Assembly (NCBI RefSeq): GCF_042434095.1 | Contig: NZ_JBHLUE010000019.1 | Span: 342,423-406,422, forward strand | DNA length: 64,000 bases | Direction: 5' to 3' | From: KBS50 sp042434095 | GTDB taxonomy: Bacteria; Actinomycetota; Actinomycetes; Mycobacteriales; Micromonosporaceae | Part shown: piece after piece, positions 56,801 to 64,000 of the stretch | How the letters are laid out: every line of letters starts with the position of its first letter | How positions within the stretch are numbered: the stretch's first letter is position 1 | Notes under the pieces: generated by a model | What the model saw: the letters and a program-made list of their open reading frames with translations, nothing else | What the model was told of the DNA's origin: nothing | Database searches by the model: none | Translations under genes and position numbers: made by a program

Positions 56801-57037
56801 ACGGCCGGGGACGCCGAGCCGGCCGGCGCGCACCTGCGCCAGGTGCTGGCCCTGGCCCGCGGCGACGGCGGCCGGCACGCCGAGGCGCAGGCCCTGATCG
56901 GGCTGGCCCGGGCCGCGCGGCTGGGTGGCGCCGACCAGCTCGACGAGGCCCGGGCGTACGGCACGGCCGCGTTGACCATCTGCCGGGAGTTCGGCTACCG
57001 GCTGCTGGAGCAGAACGCGCTGGCCGTGCTGCCCTAG
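53900..57037 (+). CDS. Second AfsR/SARP-type regulator (BTAD, NB-ARC, TPR)
   Basis: 1045 residues from GTG 53900 with GAGGGG upstream. OmpR-like DNA-binding domain (QVLGPLRVWDGGRWTAVNAPHHRIVLSVLLAEAGRPVPKDRLVHDIW), BTAD domain to about 250, NB-ARC with Walker A GLAGVGKTALA (about 293-303) and LVLLDNAG, then TPRs (about 740-1045). A Pro/Asp insert of about 50 residues (DADPGPDVDPDPDADPA) near 625-675 is encoded by a 54-bp repeat. It probably activates unlinked genes or the divergent SGNH hydrolase. Confidence 0.9.
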   Translation: MRIQVLGPLRVWDGGRWTAVNAPHHRIVLSVLLAEAGRPVPKDRLVHDIWGERPTRTAASAVNGYVMRLRRLLRAGGAGDVLTRPAGYELTADDDAVDVRVFERMLRTGKRHVAGGQVADGVRQLEAALALWRGPALADVPGTLLVASEADRLDQLRLAAREELLGAQLELGRHAEVVEELSALVRENPLRERLCRHLMIALYRCGRRAEALDAYRRVRAVLTAETGLEPGPELQAVEQAVLTDDRGLAAPAVRPVAPAQLPAAVADFAGRHDVLAALDAVARGRPAPPVVIAGLAGVGKTALAVRWAHAVRADFPDGQLFVDLRGHSLRPAVQPMEALAGFLVALGVPPEQIPGQLDEAVALYRSVTAVRRILVLLDNAGHPDQVRPLLPGGPGCLVLITSRDQLRGLTAREGAVGLPLEVLPVDEARALLRTLLPGAADADAAELARLCGYLPLAIRIAAANLRAEATPVARYNRRLAAGDRLATLGVRGDAMSATGTAFDLSYGAHPPAARRLFRLLGIAPGDTVAAPAAAALAGLPVAEAGALLDALATAHLLERAAPDRYRWHDLVRLYARRRCLAEDPDRDAALARLYRYYLRTMDRAARLLYPTVVRLPLPAAADPRRDADADPAPAGDPATDADPGPDVDPDPDADPATDADPGPDVDPDPDADPDLGAAAGRRFASPAEALAWVEAERANLTAAIRSAGPAHREAAWRLTDQLRWHLDFTAPSAEWLPVTEAALGHARADNHPLGQAAAHLSRATVLLSGSRYDEAIADFHRVLDFARDGGWAEGQTCALSNLAHVYFETGRLDLAARHTIEALDIDTRIGRTAGQLSRLANLGNIRLQQGRLAEAVEYCQRVIELEGQVGEWHGQGTAHGCLGEAYLLLGRHEDALGYLTEALARHRRARARSCEADTLRLLAAGNGAAGRLVEAQALAAQALLIAREVGDRWVEAQALLAQADLELTAGDAEPAGAHLRQVLALARGDGGRHAEAQALIGLARAARLGGADQLDEARAYGTAALTICREFGYRLLEQNALAVLP
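55805..55912. repeat. 54-bp tandem repeat, two copies, in the AfsR2 gene
   Basis: 55805-55858 and 55859-55912 are near-identical and in frame, encoding an 18-residue Asp/Pro-rich unit in the linker between the ATPase and TPR regions. Confidence 0.88.
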
Positions 57038-57045
57038 GGTCTGGG

Positions 57046-57684
57046 TCAGGCGCCGACACCGCGGTCGGGGGCGCTCATGTCCCCCGTGCCGGGCGTGCCG
57101 TCGGCGAGCCCGTAGCGCAGGTAAACGGTGCCCTTGGCGCCGGCCGCCGGCGGCTCCAGGAGGGTGAGGTTGGTGGGCACCGCGCCGCCGTCGAACACCC
57201 GCTTCCCGACGCCGAGCGTGATGGGGTGCACCCAGAGGTCGAGCCGGTCGAAGAGCTTCTCCCGCAGCAGGGTCTGCACCAGATCCAGGCTCCCGACCAC
57301 CCGCACGTGCTCGTGCCGGTCACGGATCTCGCGTACGGCGGCCGCCAGGTCCGGGCCGAGCTGGGTGGACCCGGCCCACGGGAGTTCGGGCCGGCCGCGG
57401 GAGGCCACGTACTTCGGGACGCCGTTGAACAGCGCGGCTATCTCGCCGTCCTCGCCACCCTGCTGGTGCGGCCAGTACGCCGCGAAGATGTCGTACGTCC
57501 GCCGGCCGAGCAGGAGGGCGTCGGTGCCCTCGTACGCGGCGCCCACCTGAGCGCCGGTGACCTCGTCGAGCAGGGGCGCCTGCCAGCCGCCGAACGGGAA
57601 CCCCGCGGGATCCTCCTCGGGGCCGCCGGGCGCCTGCGCGACGAGGTCGAGGGTGGCGAACAGCTCGATGTGGACGAGTCCCAT
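57046..57684 (-). CDS. Dihydrofolate-reductase-like (RibD C-terminal) protein
   Basis: 212 residues from ATG 57682-57684, with GGGAG upstream. VHIELFATLDLVAQAPGG at the start, GTDALLLGRRTYDIFAAYWP, KYVASR, VVGSLDLVQTLLREKLFDRLDLWVHPITLGVGKRVFDGG fit the YyaP/YwjB-type RibD_C family, NADPH-dependent reductases of unknown substrate. It is convergent with AfsR2, and only 8 nt separate the stops. Confidence 0.87.
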   Translation of the reverse strand: MGLVHIELFATLDLVAQAPGGPEEDPAGFPFGGWQAPLLDEVTGAQVGAAYEGTDALLLGRRTYDIFAAYWPHQQGGEDGEIAALFNGVPKYVASRGRPELPWAGSTQLGPDLAAAVREIRDRHEHVRVVGSLDLVQTLLREKLFDRLDLWVHPITLGVGKRVFDGGAVPTNLTLLEPPAAGAKGTVYLRYGLADGTPGTGDMSAPDRGVGA

Positions 57685-57811
57685 GGTGTGCTCCCGATGA
57701 GTCGGTCGTTCCGGTCGGGAGTTGGACCGGGCAACGCCCGCGGACTCATCGGTGCCCGCGCCACCCATCGCGCGGATCACGGAGTTTGGGCGCGCCGGGC
57801 GAACCGCGGGT

Positions 57812-58825
57812 TCAGCCGCCGGTCACGCCGGCCCGGGCGAAAGCCACCGCGGTACGCGCCGCCACCGCGGCCGGGTCGTCGGCCCACAGCGCCGCGTTGA
57901 ACACCTCGACCTCGACATCGCCGCGGTAGCCCGCGGCCTCGACGGCGGCGCTCAACGCCGGCAGGTCGATGTGCCCCTCCCCGGGCAGCCCCCGGGACAG
58001 CAGGACGTCCGGACCGAGTGGGGTGGTCCAGTCCCCCACCTGGTAGCTGGCGATCCGACCACCGCGACCGGCCCGGTCCAGCTGCCCGGGCAGCGCCGGA
58101 TCCCACCACACGTGGTACGCGTCCACCACGACCCCGACGGCCGCGGCCGGGAACTGCTCGGCCAGCTCCAGCGCCTGACCGAGCGTCGACAGCACGCCGC
58201 GGTCGGCCGCGAACATCGGGTGCATCGGCTCCAGGGCAAGCACGACGCCGGCGGCGAGCGCGTCGTCGACCAGCTCGGCCACCGCGTCCCGGGCCCGCTC
58301 CCGGGCAGCCACCAGATCCCGGTCGCCCGGCGGGAGGCCGCCGGCCACCAGCACGAGCACCGGCGCGCCGCCGGGAGCGCCGGCGGCGGCCAGCGCCGCC
58401 GTCTCCTCGATGGCGCGCCGGTTGTCGTCGATGGCCGCCCGCCGGGCCGGCCCGGCGGGGCCGGTGAAGAACCCGCCCCGGCACAGGCTGGTCACCCGCA
58501 GGCCGGAGTCGGCCACCAGCCGGCAGGCCTGGTCGAGCCCCACGGCCGCGACCGGTTCCCGCCACAGCCCGATGGCGCCGATCCCGGCCGCCCGGGTGAC
58601 CCGGAGGGCGTCGGCCAGGCCGGCGTGCTTGATGGTGGCCTGGTTCAGCGACAACCGCCGGTGCGCGGCGGGCCGGGAACTGCGGCCCGCCAACGCGGCG
58701 GCCCCACCAGCCGCCGGCGCGGCGGCCCCACCACCCTCCGGCGCGGCGGTCACGGGACCCGCCGGCACGGCGGCCCCAGCACCCGCCGGCACGGCGGCCC
58801 CAGCACCGGCCGGCGCGGCGGTCAC
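57812..58825 (-). CDS. Sugar phosphate isomerase/epimerase (TIM barrel) with low-complexity N-terminus
   Basis: 337 residues from a GTG at 58823-58825 overlapping the upstream gene by 4 bp. Residues 1-50 are Ala/Gly/Pro repeats (PAGAGAAV type). The TIM barrel starts near RRLSLNQATIKHAGLADALRVTRAAGIGAIGLWRE and contains LALEPMHPMFAADRG, VGVVVDAYHVWWDP, GEGHIDLPALSAAVEAAGYRGDVEVEVFN. The Glu, Asp and His residues fit the divalent-metal site. It is the last gene of a LacI-controlled operon and should interconvert the sugar product of the upstream enzymes. Confidence 0.83.
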   Translation of the reverse strand: MTAAPAGAGAAVPAGAGAAVPAGPVTAAPEGGGAAAPAAGGAAALAGRSSRPAAHRRLSLNQATIKHAGLADALRVTRAAGIGAIGLWREPVAAVGLDQACRLVADSGLRVTSLCRGGFFTGPAGPARRAAIDDNRRAIEETAALAAAGAPGGAPVLVLVAGGLPPGDRDLVAARERARDAVAELVDDALAAGVVLALEPMHPMFAADRGVLSTLGQALELAEQFPAAAVGVVVDAYHVWWDPALPGQLDRAGRGGRIASYQVGDWTTPLGPDVLLSRGLPGEGHIDLPALSAAVEAAGYRGDVEVEVFNAALWADDPAAVAARTAVAFARAGVTGG

Positions 58826-60003
58826 GGGACCGCCACCCGGACCGGACGGGCCACCCCGTGCAGCGCCAGCAGCGCGTTCCAGCGCCGGGCGGCCTGGTCC
58901 GGGTCCTCCAGCGCGCCGGCCTCATCGGCCAGGCGGACAAGCTCCGACAGGTGCGGCAGGCTGCGCCCGGAGTGCAGGCCGCCGACCATCGCGAAGGACG
59001 GCTGGTGGCCGTTGAGCCAGGCCAGGAACGCGATGCCGGTCTTGTAGTAGGCGGTGGGCGGCCCGAAGACGTGCCGCGACAGCGGCTCGGTGGGCCCGAG
59101 CAGCCGCCGGTACCCGTCCGGGTCGCCGGCGTCGAGCGCGGCGATCGCCGCGGCGGCCAGCGGCGCGATCCCGGCGAACGCCCCGAGCAGGGCCTGCGAG
59201 TGCCGCTCGCCGTCGCCCGCGATCAGGTCCACGTAGTGGTAGTCGTCGCCGGTGAACATCTCCACCCCGCGCGGCAGGCGCGCCCGCAGCGCCACCTCGG
59301 CCCCGGCGTCGAGCAGGCTCAGCTTGATTCCCCGTACCCGGTCCGGGGCGTGCTCGATGATCCGCAGAGCCACGTCGGCGGCCGCGGCCGGGTCGGCCGA
59401 GCCGAAGTAGCCGTGCAGCTGGGCGTCGAACGCCGCGCCGAGCCAGTGCAGCAGCACCGGCCGGCCGGCGCGGGCGATGACCTCGCGGTAGACGTGCTCG
59501 TAGTCGCCCGGGCCGGCGGCCGCCCGGGCCAGGTGGCGGCTGGCCATCAGCACCACGCCGGCGCCCTGGTCCTCCGCGTACTGCAGCTGCTCGACGTACG
59601 CGTCGATGACCCGGCGGATCGGGATCACCTCGTCCGGCACGTGGTCGGTGTTCACGCCCACCACGAGGGCCCCGCGTACCGAGCGGGCGGCTGCGGCGGA
59701 CCGGGCGATGAGCTCGCGGGTGGCCGCCGGGTCCAGCCCCATGTTGCGCTGCGCGGTGTCCATCGCGTCGGCCACACCGAGGCCGGTGGACCAGAGGTGG
59801 TGCCGGAAGGCCAGCGTGGCGTCCCAGTCAAGGTCGGCGGGGGCGCCGGGAACGTTCTCCGCGCCGACCCGCGGCACCACGTGCGCCGCGGCGTACCCGA
59901 TCCGGGACCGCAACGGCAGCTCCGGCCGGCCGGGCGCCGCCGGCGGCCCCAGCCGCCACGGCCTGGCCCGGCCGTCCGGGTCCAGGAGCACGACCTCGCT
60001 CAC
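58822..60003 (-). CDS. DUF993 protein (dihydrodipicolinate-synthase/aldolase-like)
   Basis: 393 residues from a GTG at 60001-60003 (4-bp overlap with the dehydrogenase gene). A TIM-barrel DapA-like aldolase is suggested by SRIGYAAAHVVPR, VNTDHVPDEVIPIRRVIDAYVEQLQYAEDQGAGVVLMASRHLARAA, RPVLLHWLGAAFDAQLHGYFG and RVRGIKLSLLDAGAEVALRARLPRGVEMFTGDDYHYVDLI. DUF993 proteins sit beside Gfo/Idh/MocA and isomerase genes in actinobacterial catabolic operons. The Lys in RVRGIKLSL may be the Schiff-base residue (inference). Confidence 0.85.
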   Translation of the reverse strand: MSEVVLLDPDGRARPWRLGPPAAPGRPELPLRSRIGYAAAHVVPRVGAENVPGAPADLDWDATLAFRHHLWSTGLGVADAMDTAQRNMGLDPAATRELIARSAAAARSVRGALVVGVNTDHVPDEVIPIRRVIDAYVEQLQYAEDQGAGVVLMASRHLARAAAGPGDYEHVYREVIARAGRPVLLHWLGAAFDAQLHGYFGSADPAAAADVALRIIEHAPDRVRGIKLSLLDAGAEVALRARLPRGVEMFTGDDYHYVDLIAGDGERHSQALLGAFAGIAPLAAAAIAALDAGDPDGYRRLLGPTEPLSRHVFGPPTAYYKTGIAFLAWLNGHQPSFAMVGGLHSGRSLPHLSELVRLADEAGALEDPDQAARRWNALLALHGVARPVRVAVP

Positions 60004-61175
60004 CGGGTGGCCACCTCGGCCTCGCCGACGCCGGCGTCGGCCACCCGGAGCCGCCGCCCGGTACGCGAGCTCTCCAGCCCGAGTTCGGCCAGCCGCACTC
60101 CGCGGGCGCCGGACCGGAAGTCGTACGGATGCGGTCCGTCCTCGACAACGTGCCGGATGAACTGCTCCCACTGGGCCTTGAAGCCGTTCTCCGCCGGGTC
60201 GTTGTCGGGCACCGGCAGCCAGTCCCCGAGGTAGTCGTGCGGATCCGGGACGTCCGGGTTCCACACCGGCCTCGGCGTCGCGTTGCGCGGTTGGATGCGG
60301 CAGTCGAACAGCCCGACCACCGCGCTGCCGTGCGTGCCGTCGACCTGGAACTCGACCAGCTCGCGGCGGTGCACCCGCACGGCCCAGCTCGAGTTGATCT
60401 GCGCCACCACCCCACCGGCCAGCTCGAAGACGCCGTACGCCGCGTCGTCGGCGGTGGCCGCGTACGGCCGGCCACGCTCGTCGATCCGGCTGGAGACGTG
60501 CGTGACGGCCCGGGCGTACACCGACTCCACCCGGCCGAACAGGTTCTCCAGCACGTAGTTCCAGTGCGGGAACATGTCCACCACGATGCCGCCGCCGTCC
60601 TCGGCCCGGTAGTTCCAGCTGGGCCGCTGGGCGGCCTGCCAGTCGCCCTCGAACACCCAGTAGCCGAACTCGCCGCGCACCGAGAGGATCTGTCCGAAGA
60701 AGCCGGACTCCACCAGCCGGCCGAGCTTGCGCAGGCCGGGCAGGAAGAGCTTGTCGTGCACCACCCCGTTGCGGATCCCGGCCGCCTCGGCCAGCTCCGC
60801 CAGCTCGAGGGCCTCGGCGTACGTCTCGGCGGTGGGCTTCTCGGTGTAGATGTCCTTACCGGCCGCGATCGCCCGCCGGATAGCCGCCGGGCGCGCCCTG
60901 GTGACCTGGAAGTCGGCGTAGATCCGCCACCGGTCCTCCTCGAGCGCGGCGGCCAGGTCGGTGGTCCAGTCCTCGATCCCGTGCCGCTCGGCCAGCTCCC
61001 GTAGCGCGTCGGCGCGGCGCCCCACGAGCAGCGGCCGGACCTGGACCCGCTCCCCCGAGGCGAGCGGGACGCCCCCCTGCTCCCGGATGGCCAGGATCGA
61101 TCGCAACAGGTGCTGGCGGTACCCCATCCGGCCGGTGACGCCGTTCATGATGATGCCGAGAGGCTTCGGTGCCAT
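60000..61175 (-). CDS. Gfo/Idh/MocA-family dehydrogenase
   Basis: 391 residues from ATG 61173-61175, with GGAGG 9 nt upstream; a GTG at 61184 would put the ribosome site against the start. Rossmann motif IIMNGVTGRMGYRQHLLRS is unusual, extended EKP motif DIYTEKPTAETYAEALELAELA, and VVDMFPHWNYVLENLFG. It is the first gene of the operon and follows a LacI-type operator. It should oxidise a sugar or polyol, with DUF993 and the isomerase acting next. Confidence 0.88.
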   Translation of the reverse strand: MAPKPLGIIMNGVTGRMGYRQHLLRSILAIREQGGVPLASGERVQVRPLLVGRRADALRELAERHGIEDWTTDLAAALEEDRWRIYADFQVTRARPAAIRRAIAAGKDIYTEKPTAETYAEALELAELAEAAGIRNGVVHDKLFLPGLRKLGRLVESGFFGQILSVRGEFGYWVFEGDWQAAQRPSWNYRAEDGGGIVVDMFPHWNYVLENLFGRVESVYARAVTHVSSRIDERGRPYAATADDAAYGVFELAGGVVAQINSSWAVRVHRRELVEFQVDGTHGSAVVGLFDCRIQPRNATPRPVWNPDVPDPHDYLGDWLPVPDNDPAENGFKAQWEQFIRHVVEDGPHPYDFRSGARGVRLAELGLESSRTGRRLRVADAGVGEAEVATR

Positions 61176-61197
61176 GCCGGGCACCCTCCTTTACGTA

Positions 61198-61214
61198 TGG
61201 GAAAGCGCTTACCA
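61198..61214. promoter_or_regulatory. LacI-type operator TGGGAAAGCGCTTACCA
   Basis: Near-palindrome with the classic AAGCGCTT core; six of seven pairs in the central 14 bp are symmetric. It lies 23 nt from the dehydrogenase start and 69 nt from the divergent LacI gene, so autoregulation and operon control from one site are expected. Confidence 0.8.
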
Positions 61215-61282
61215 AGATAGGGGGCGGCGTGGCCGAAGACAAGGCGTCGCCCACCGTTTGGTCGCGCACTACGCTCGCGGCC

Positions 61283-62341
61283 ATGAACCAGAGCAGGTCC
61301 GACCGGTCCCGCCGGGCGAGCGGCCCGGCGACGTTGCGCGAGGTGGCCGAGCGGGCCGGCGTGTCGCTGGCAACCGCATCCCGGGTGCTCAACGGCAGCA
61401 CCCGGGTGGTCAACCCCGAGTTGGCCGCCCGGGTCGACCGCGCGGCCGCCGAGCTGCGGTACGTCTCCAACGCCCCGGCGCAGGCGCTCGCCCGGGCCAC
61501 CACCTCGGTGGTGGGCCTGATCGTGCACGAGGTGGACGACCCGTACTTCGCCGCCATCGCGGCCGGGGCCATGCGGGTGGCGACCGGCTCCGGCCTGCTC
61601 ACCATGCTCGCCAGCACCTTCCGGGACGCCGACCGCGAGGTCGACTACGTCCGCCGGTTCCAGGCCCAGCGGGTACGCGCGCTGCTGCTGACCGGCAGCG
61701 GCCGGGCCGACGACGGCGGGCGGCTGGGCGACGCCCTCGCCGAGTTCGTCGAGCGCGGCGGCCGGGTCGCCGTGATCAGCGACCACGCCCTGCCCTACGA
61801 CGCGGTGCTGCCGGCCAACGAGCGCGGCGGCGCCCAGGTGGCGCGGCTGCTGCACGATCTCGGGCACCGGGACGTCGGGGTGATCAGCGGACCGGCCGAG
61901 CTGACCACCGTGCGGCTCCGGCTCGCCGGATTCTGCGACGAGTGGCGGCGGCTCGGGGGCGAGCTGCCGGACGAGGCCCTGTGCACCGCCGACTTCTCCC
62001 GGGCCGGCGGGCGCTCGGCGTGCGTGGAGCTGATGGAGCGCCGGCCGGGGACCACCGCCATCTTCGCGCTGAACGACCTCATGGCCGTCGGCGCGCTCGC
62101 CGCGCTGCCGGACCTCGGGCTGCTGGTCCCGCGGGACCTCTCCGTGGTCGGCTTCGACGACCTCTGGTTCAGCGCGGACGTCCAGCCCTCGCTGACCACC
62201 GTCCGGCTGCCGCTGGAGGAGATGGGCGCCCGCGCCATGTCGCTGGTGCTCGACGCGCCCTCGAACCGGCCGCACCGGGTGCACTTCCCGGCCGAGCTGG
62301 TCGTACGCGGCACCACCGGCCCCCGGCGGAGCACCGGCTGA
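61283..62341 (+). CDS. LacI-family transcriptional regulator
   Basis: 352 residues from ATG 61283; a GTG at 61228 is an alternative. The HTH TLREVAERAGVSLATASRVLNGSTRVV is canonical, followed by the hinge helix LARATT and a periplasmic-binding-like sensor (VVGLIVHEVDDPYFAAIAAG, VAVISDHALPYDAVLPANERGGAQVARLLHDLGHRDVGVIS, LSVVGFDDLWFS). It should repress the divergent catabolic operon through the operator at 61198-61214, with a sugar-type inducer. Confidence 0.92.
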   Translation: MNQSRSDRSRRASGPATLREVAERAGVSLATASRVLNGSTRVVNPELAARVDRAAAELRYVSNAPAQALARATTSVVGLIVHEVDDPYFAAIAAGAMRVATGSGLLTMLASTFRDADREVDYVRRFQAQRVRALLLTGSGRADDGGRLGDALAEFVERGGRVAVISDHALPYDAVLPANERGGAQVARLLHDLGHRDVGVISGPAELTTVRLRLAGFCDEWRRLGGELPDEALCTADFSRAGGRSACVELMERRPGTTAIFALNDLMAVGALAALPDLGLLVPRDLSVVGFDDLWFSADVQPSLTTVRLPLEEMGARAMSLVLDAPSNRPHRVHFPAELVVRGTTGPRRSTG

Positions 62342-62410
62342 GCAGGGCCGACTCCGCCGCGCCCGGTCCGCCGGCCGGACCGGAAACCGATTGCCCCCGG
62401 ACCCGACCCA

Positions 62411-62446
62411 CGGCCGGATCCGCGGCCGGATCCGCGGCCGGATCCG
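62411..62446. repeat. 12-bp tandem repeat, three copies
   Basis: CGGCCGGATCCG at 62411, 62423 and 62435, each self-complementary, between the convergent LacI and SMP-30 genes. It may act as a terminator. Confidence 0.85.
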
Positions 62447-62497
62447 CGGCCCGGGCAAGCCTGTCCGGGACGGGTCCCGGCGGGGCGCCGGCAGCGG

Positions 62498-63334
62498 TCA
62501 CGGCCAGCCGGCGCCCGGCACGTCGACCTCGACCGCGAGCAGCCGACCGGTGCCCGCCGGCACCATCTCGGGCACCCCCCGCCAGGTCGCCGCCGTGATG
62601 AACAGGGTGGTGCCACCGGGGCCGCCGAGCACGCAGGCGAAGCAACCCCGGTCCACCTCGACCGTACGGATCACCCGACCGCCCTCGGCCACCCGTACGC
62701 ACCGTTGGTGGGGCACGTCGGCGTACCAGACCGCCCCTTCGGCATCCACGCAGATGCCGTCCGGGGCGGCATCCCCGAGCCCAGCCCAGACCCGGCGGCC
62801 GGACAGGGCGCCGTCGTCGGCCATGTCGAAGGCCACCAGCTCGTTCCGGTAGGAATCGGCGACGATCAGGGTGGCATTGTCCGCCGTGACCGCCATCCCG
62901 TTGGGAAAGGCGATGTCGTCGGCCACGTCCCGCACCGCGCCGTCCCGGCCGACCAGCGCGACCGAGCCCGGTCGGAACTCGGCGCCGGACATCATGTCGA
63001 AACCGACCCGGTTGACGTACGCGTTGCCCCGGCCGTCGATCACGATGTCGTTCCAGCCCGGCCGGCCGAGCTCGGCGTGCCGGGCCAGGGTCCCGTCCGG
63101 CTCGCGCCGCAGCAGCCGGCCGGCCGGCGAGTCCACCAGGACCAGCCGGTCGTCCGGATCCCAGGCCGTGCACAGCGGCAGTGACGCCACCCGGGCCACC
63201 ACCTCCGGGCGACCCGCGAGGTCGACGGCGAGCACCTCCCCGCTGGACCAGTCCGAGACGTACAACCGGTCGCCGTGCCAGCGGGGCGACTCGAGCAGCC
63301 CGCGACCCCCGAGCACCGTTCGGACCGTACCCAT
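62498..63334 (-). CDS. SMP-30/gluconolactonase-family lactonase
   Basis: 278 residues from ATG 63332-63334. Beta-propeller signature: LESPRWHGDRLYVSDWSSGEVLAVD (first metal-binding Glu), GWNDIVIDGRGNAYVNRVGFD, FPNGMAVTADNATLIVADSYRNELVAFDM and PDGICVDAEGAVWYADV, containing the conserved Glu, Asn and Asp metal ligands. It hydrolyses sugar lactones. Being next to the LacI-controlled dehydrogenase operon, it probably opens the lactone formed there, though it lies on a separate transcript. Nothing is seen in 63335-63490 except low-complexity DNA. Confidence 0.88.
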   Translation of the reverse strand: MGTVRTVLGGRGLLESPRWHGDRLYVSDWSSGEVLAVDLAGRPEVVARVASLPLCTAWDPDDRLVLVDSPAGRLLRREPDGTLARHAELGRPGWNDIVIDGRGNAYVNRVGFDMMSGAEFRPGSVALVGRDGAVRDVADDIAFPNGMAVTADNATLIVADSYRNELVAFDMADDGALSGRRVWAGLGDAAPDGICVDAEGAVWYADVPHQRCVRVAEGGRVIRTVEVDRGCFACVLGGPGGTTLFITAATWRGVPEMVPAGTGRLLAVEVDVPGAGWP

Positions 63335-63490
63335 CCCGCCACCGCCCCTTCGCGCGGTCCACCGGCGACCTGCCGGCGGCCCTGCTGGCTATACGAACCG
63401 CCCGGGCCCGGATCGACACGCCGGCCGGGTTCCGGCAGGGACCGCCGGGCGTCCGGGTGCCGGCCGGGCGAGCCGCGGCCCGGCCGGGCG

Positions 63491-63874
63491 TTACCGGCCG
63501 GCTGCGCCCAGCCTGGTCGCGACCAACGCCTGGAGGTTGTCCCGGCAGCGCAACAGGAACGTCGCGATCTCATCGAAGACCGCCGGATCGACCCGGGTGT
63601 CCTCCCGCCACAGGGCACGCAGGGCCGACTGGCTGCGCGCCAGCTGGGTGGCCGCGCCCTCGACGTGCCGGATGAACTCCTCGCGGTGCGCGAGCGCGGC
63701 GAACTGCACCGACCCGCGGGCCGCGCGCAACGGCTCACCGGGCCGGGCGAAGACGGCGGCCGCGTCCCCGCCGGCCTGGTCCGCGCCGATCCAGGCGAGC
63801 ACGTGCTCCAGCTCGGTGGCCGCCACGGTCATCCGGCCGATCGCGGTGAGGGTCTGCTCGGGAATCCGGGGCAC
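63491..63874 (-). CDS. Hypothetical alpha-helical protein (127 residues)
   Basis: GTG at 63872-63874 with GGAG about 6 nt upstream. The sequence is predicted helical, with MTVAATELEHVLAWIGADQ, RPGEPLRAARGSV, EFIRHVEGAATQLARSQSALRALWRED and VFDEIATFLLRCRDNLQALVATRL. I do not recognise it. A TTGACA-like hexamer (63885-63890, minus strand) lies just upstream, inside the end of the IS110 element, so the insertion may have brought a promoter element to this gene. Confidence 0.6.
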   Translation of the reverse strand: MPRIPEQTLTAIGRMTVAATELEHVLAWIGADQAGGDAAAVFARPGEPLRAARGSVQFAALAHREEFIRHVEGAATQLARSQSALRALWREDTRVDPAVFDEIATFLLRCRDNLQALVATRLGAAGR

Positions 63875-63888
63875 CCGTTGCTCCTATG

Positions 63889-64000
63889 TCAAGCCGCTGC
63901 CGGAAGCAAGTCCGGCAGGGCTGGTTGTTGATCTTTAAGTAGGTTGAAGACGATGCGGGCGAGTCGGCGTTTGAGCGCTCTGAGGGCTTCCATGGTGGTG
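63889..64000 (-). mobile_element. IS110-family transposase, C-terminal end (cut by the window edge)
   Basis: On the minus strand the frame starting at 63999 reads TTMEALRALKRRLARIVFNLLKDQ and ends PALPDLLPAAA with TGA at 63889-63891. EALRxLKRxLARxV is characteristic of the IS110/IS116/IS902 transposase C-terminus. The remaining transposase, with its RuvC-like DEDD domain and serine site, and the element boundary lie to the right. IS110 elements lack long terminal inverted repeats; the end on this side is probably close to 63880. Confidence 0.72.

Overview
The window is very GC-rich DNA (well above 70 % by eye), densely packed, with many GTG starts and frequent 4-bp ATGA/GTGA overlaps. That, together with the families present (AfsR/BTAD regulators, a mycothiol-type GST, a DivIVA coiled-coil protein, an F420/FMN LLM oxidoreductase, an actinobacterial LexA box), points to an actinomycete chromosome. 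The family Micromonosporaceae is an inference, based partly on an inverted repeat near 8.9 kb that I recall from Micromonospora-type genomes. No rRNA, tRNA, CRISPR array or replication origin was seen. One mobile element, the end of an IS110-family transposase, is cut by the right edge.

Layout. 0-8 kb: a partial phytanoyl-CoA dioxygenase behind a LacI-type operator, a GST/phosphatase pair, a YcnI-like protein, then a three-gene operon (M48 peptidase with zinc ribbon, a conjugation-type ATPase with ruined Walker motifs, a zinc-ribbon membrane protein). 8-14 kb: an anti-sigma-type kinase, a chagasin-like inhibitor and an archaeal-type valyl-tRNA synthetase whose long leader encodes a Val-rich 20-residue peptide followed by mutually exclusive hairpins, a candidate attenuator. 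14-16 kb: a WXG-like polymorphic toxin and its overlapping immunity gene. 16-27 kb: housekeeping and regulatory genes (RNase HI lies just before), including MFS/MarR with a 21-bp operator, dinB with a LexA box lying across its start, Lrp/EamA, an aldo-keto reductase pseudogene and a DivIVA-like protein. 27-31 kb: an FtsK/SpoIIIE ATPase overlapping a membrane-protein gene. 31-39 kb: a sugar or inositol ABC uptake operon with Gfo/Idh/MocA dehydrogenase, TIM-barrel isomerase and ROK regulator. 39-46 kb: AfsR-type regulator, TetR/DoxX with twin operators, APH kinase, Nudix. 46-51 kb: a zinc-dependent phospholipase C gene overlapping a gene for a protein with a Cys/Gly/His-rich metal-binding-like segment. 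51-57 kb: a secreted SGNH hydrolase divergent from a second AfsR-type regulator. 57-64 kb: a LacI-controlled catabolic operon (Gfo/Idh/MocA, DUF993, isomerase), a SMP-30 lactonase and the IS110 end.

How the genes fit together. The two sugar-acid type clusters (31.5-39 kb and 57.8-63.3 kb) probably import and oxidise or isomerise related polyols or sugars under ROK and LacI control. The FtsK-like ATPase and the WXG-like toxin could belong to one type VII-like secretion repertoire, but they are 12 kb apart and no EccB/D/E genes are present, so the link is only a hypothesis. Short tandem repeats are unusually common. Many sit at gene ends, where they duplicate the stop-codon region, and others expand inside coding sequences (valS, the ABC ATPase, AfsR2, the DivIVA-like gene and the Cys-rich gene).
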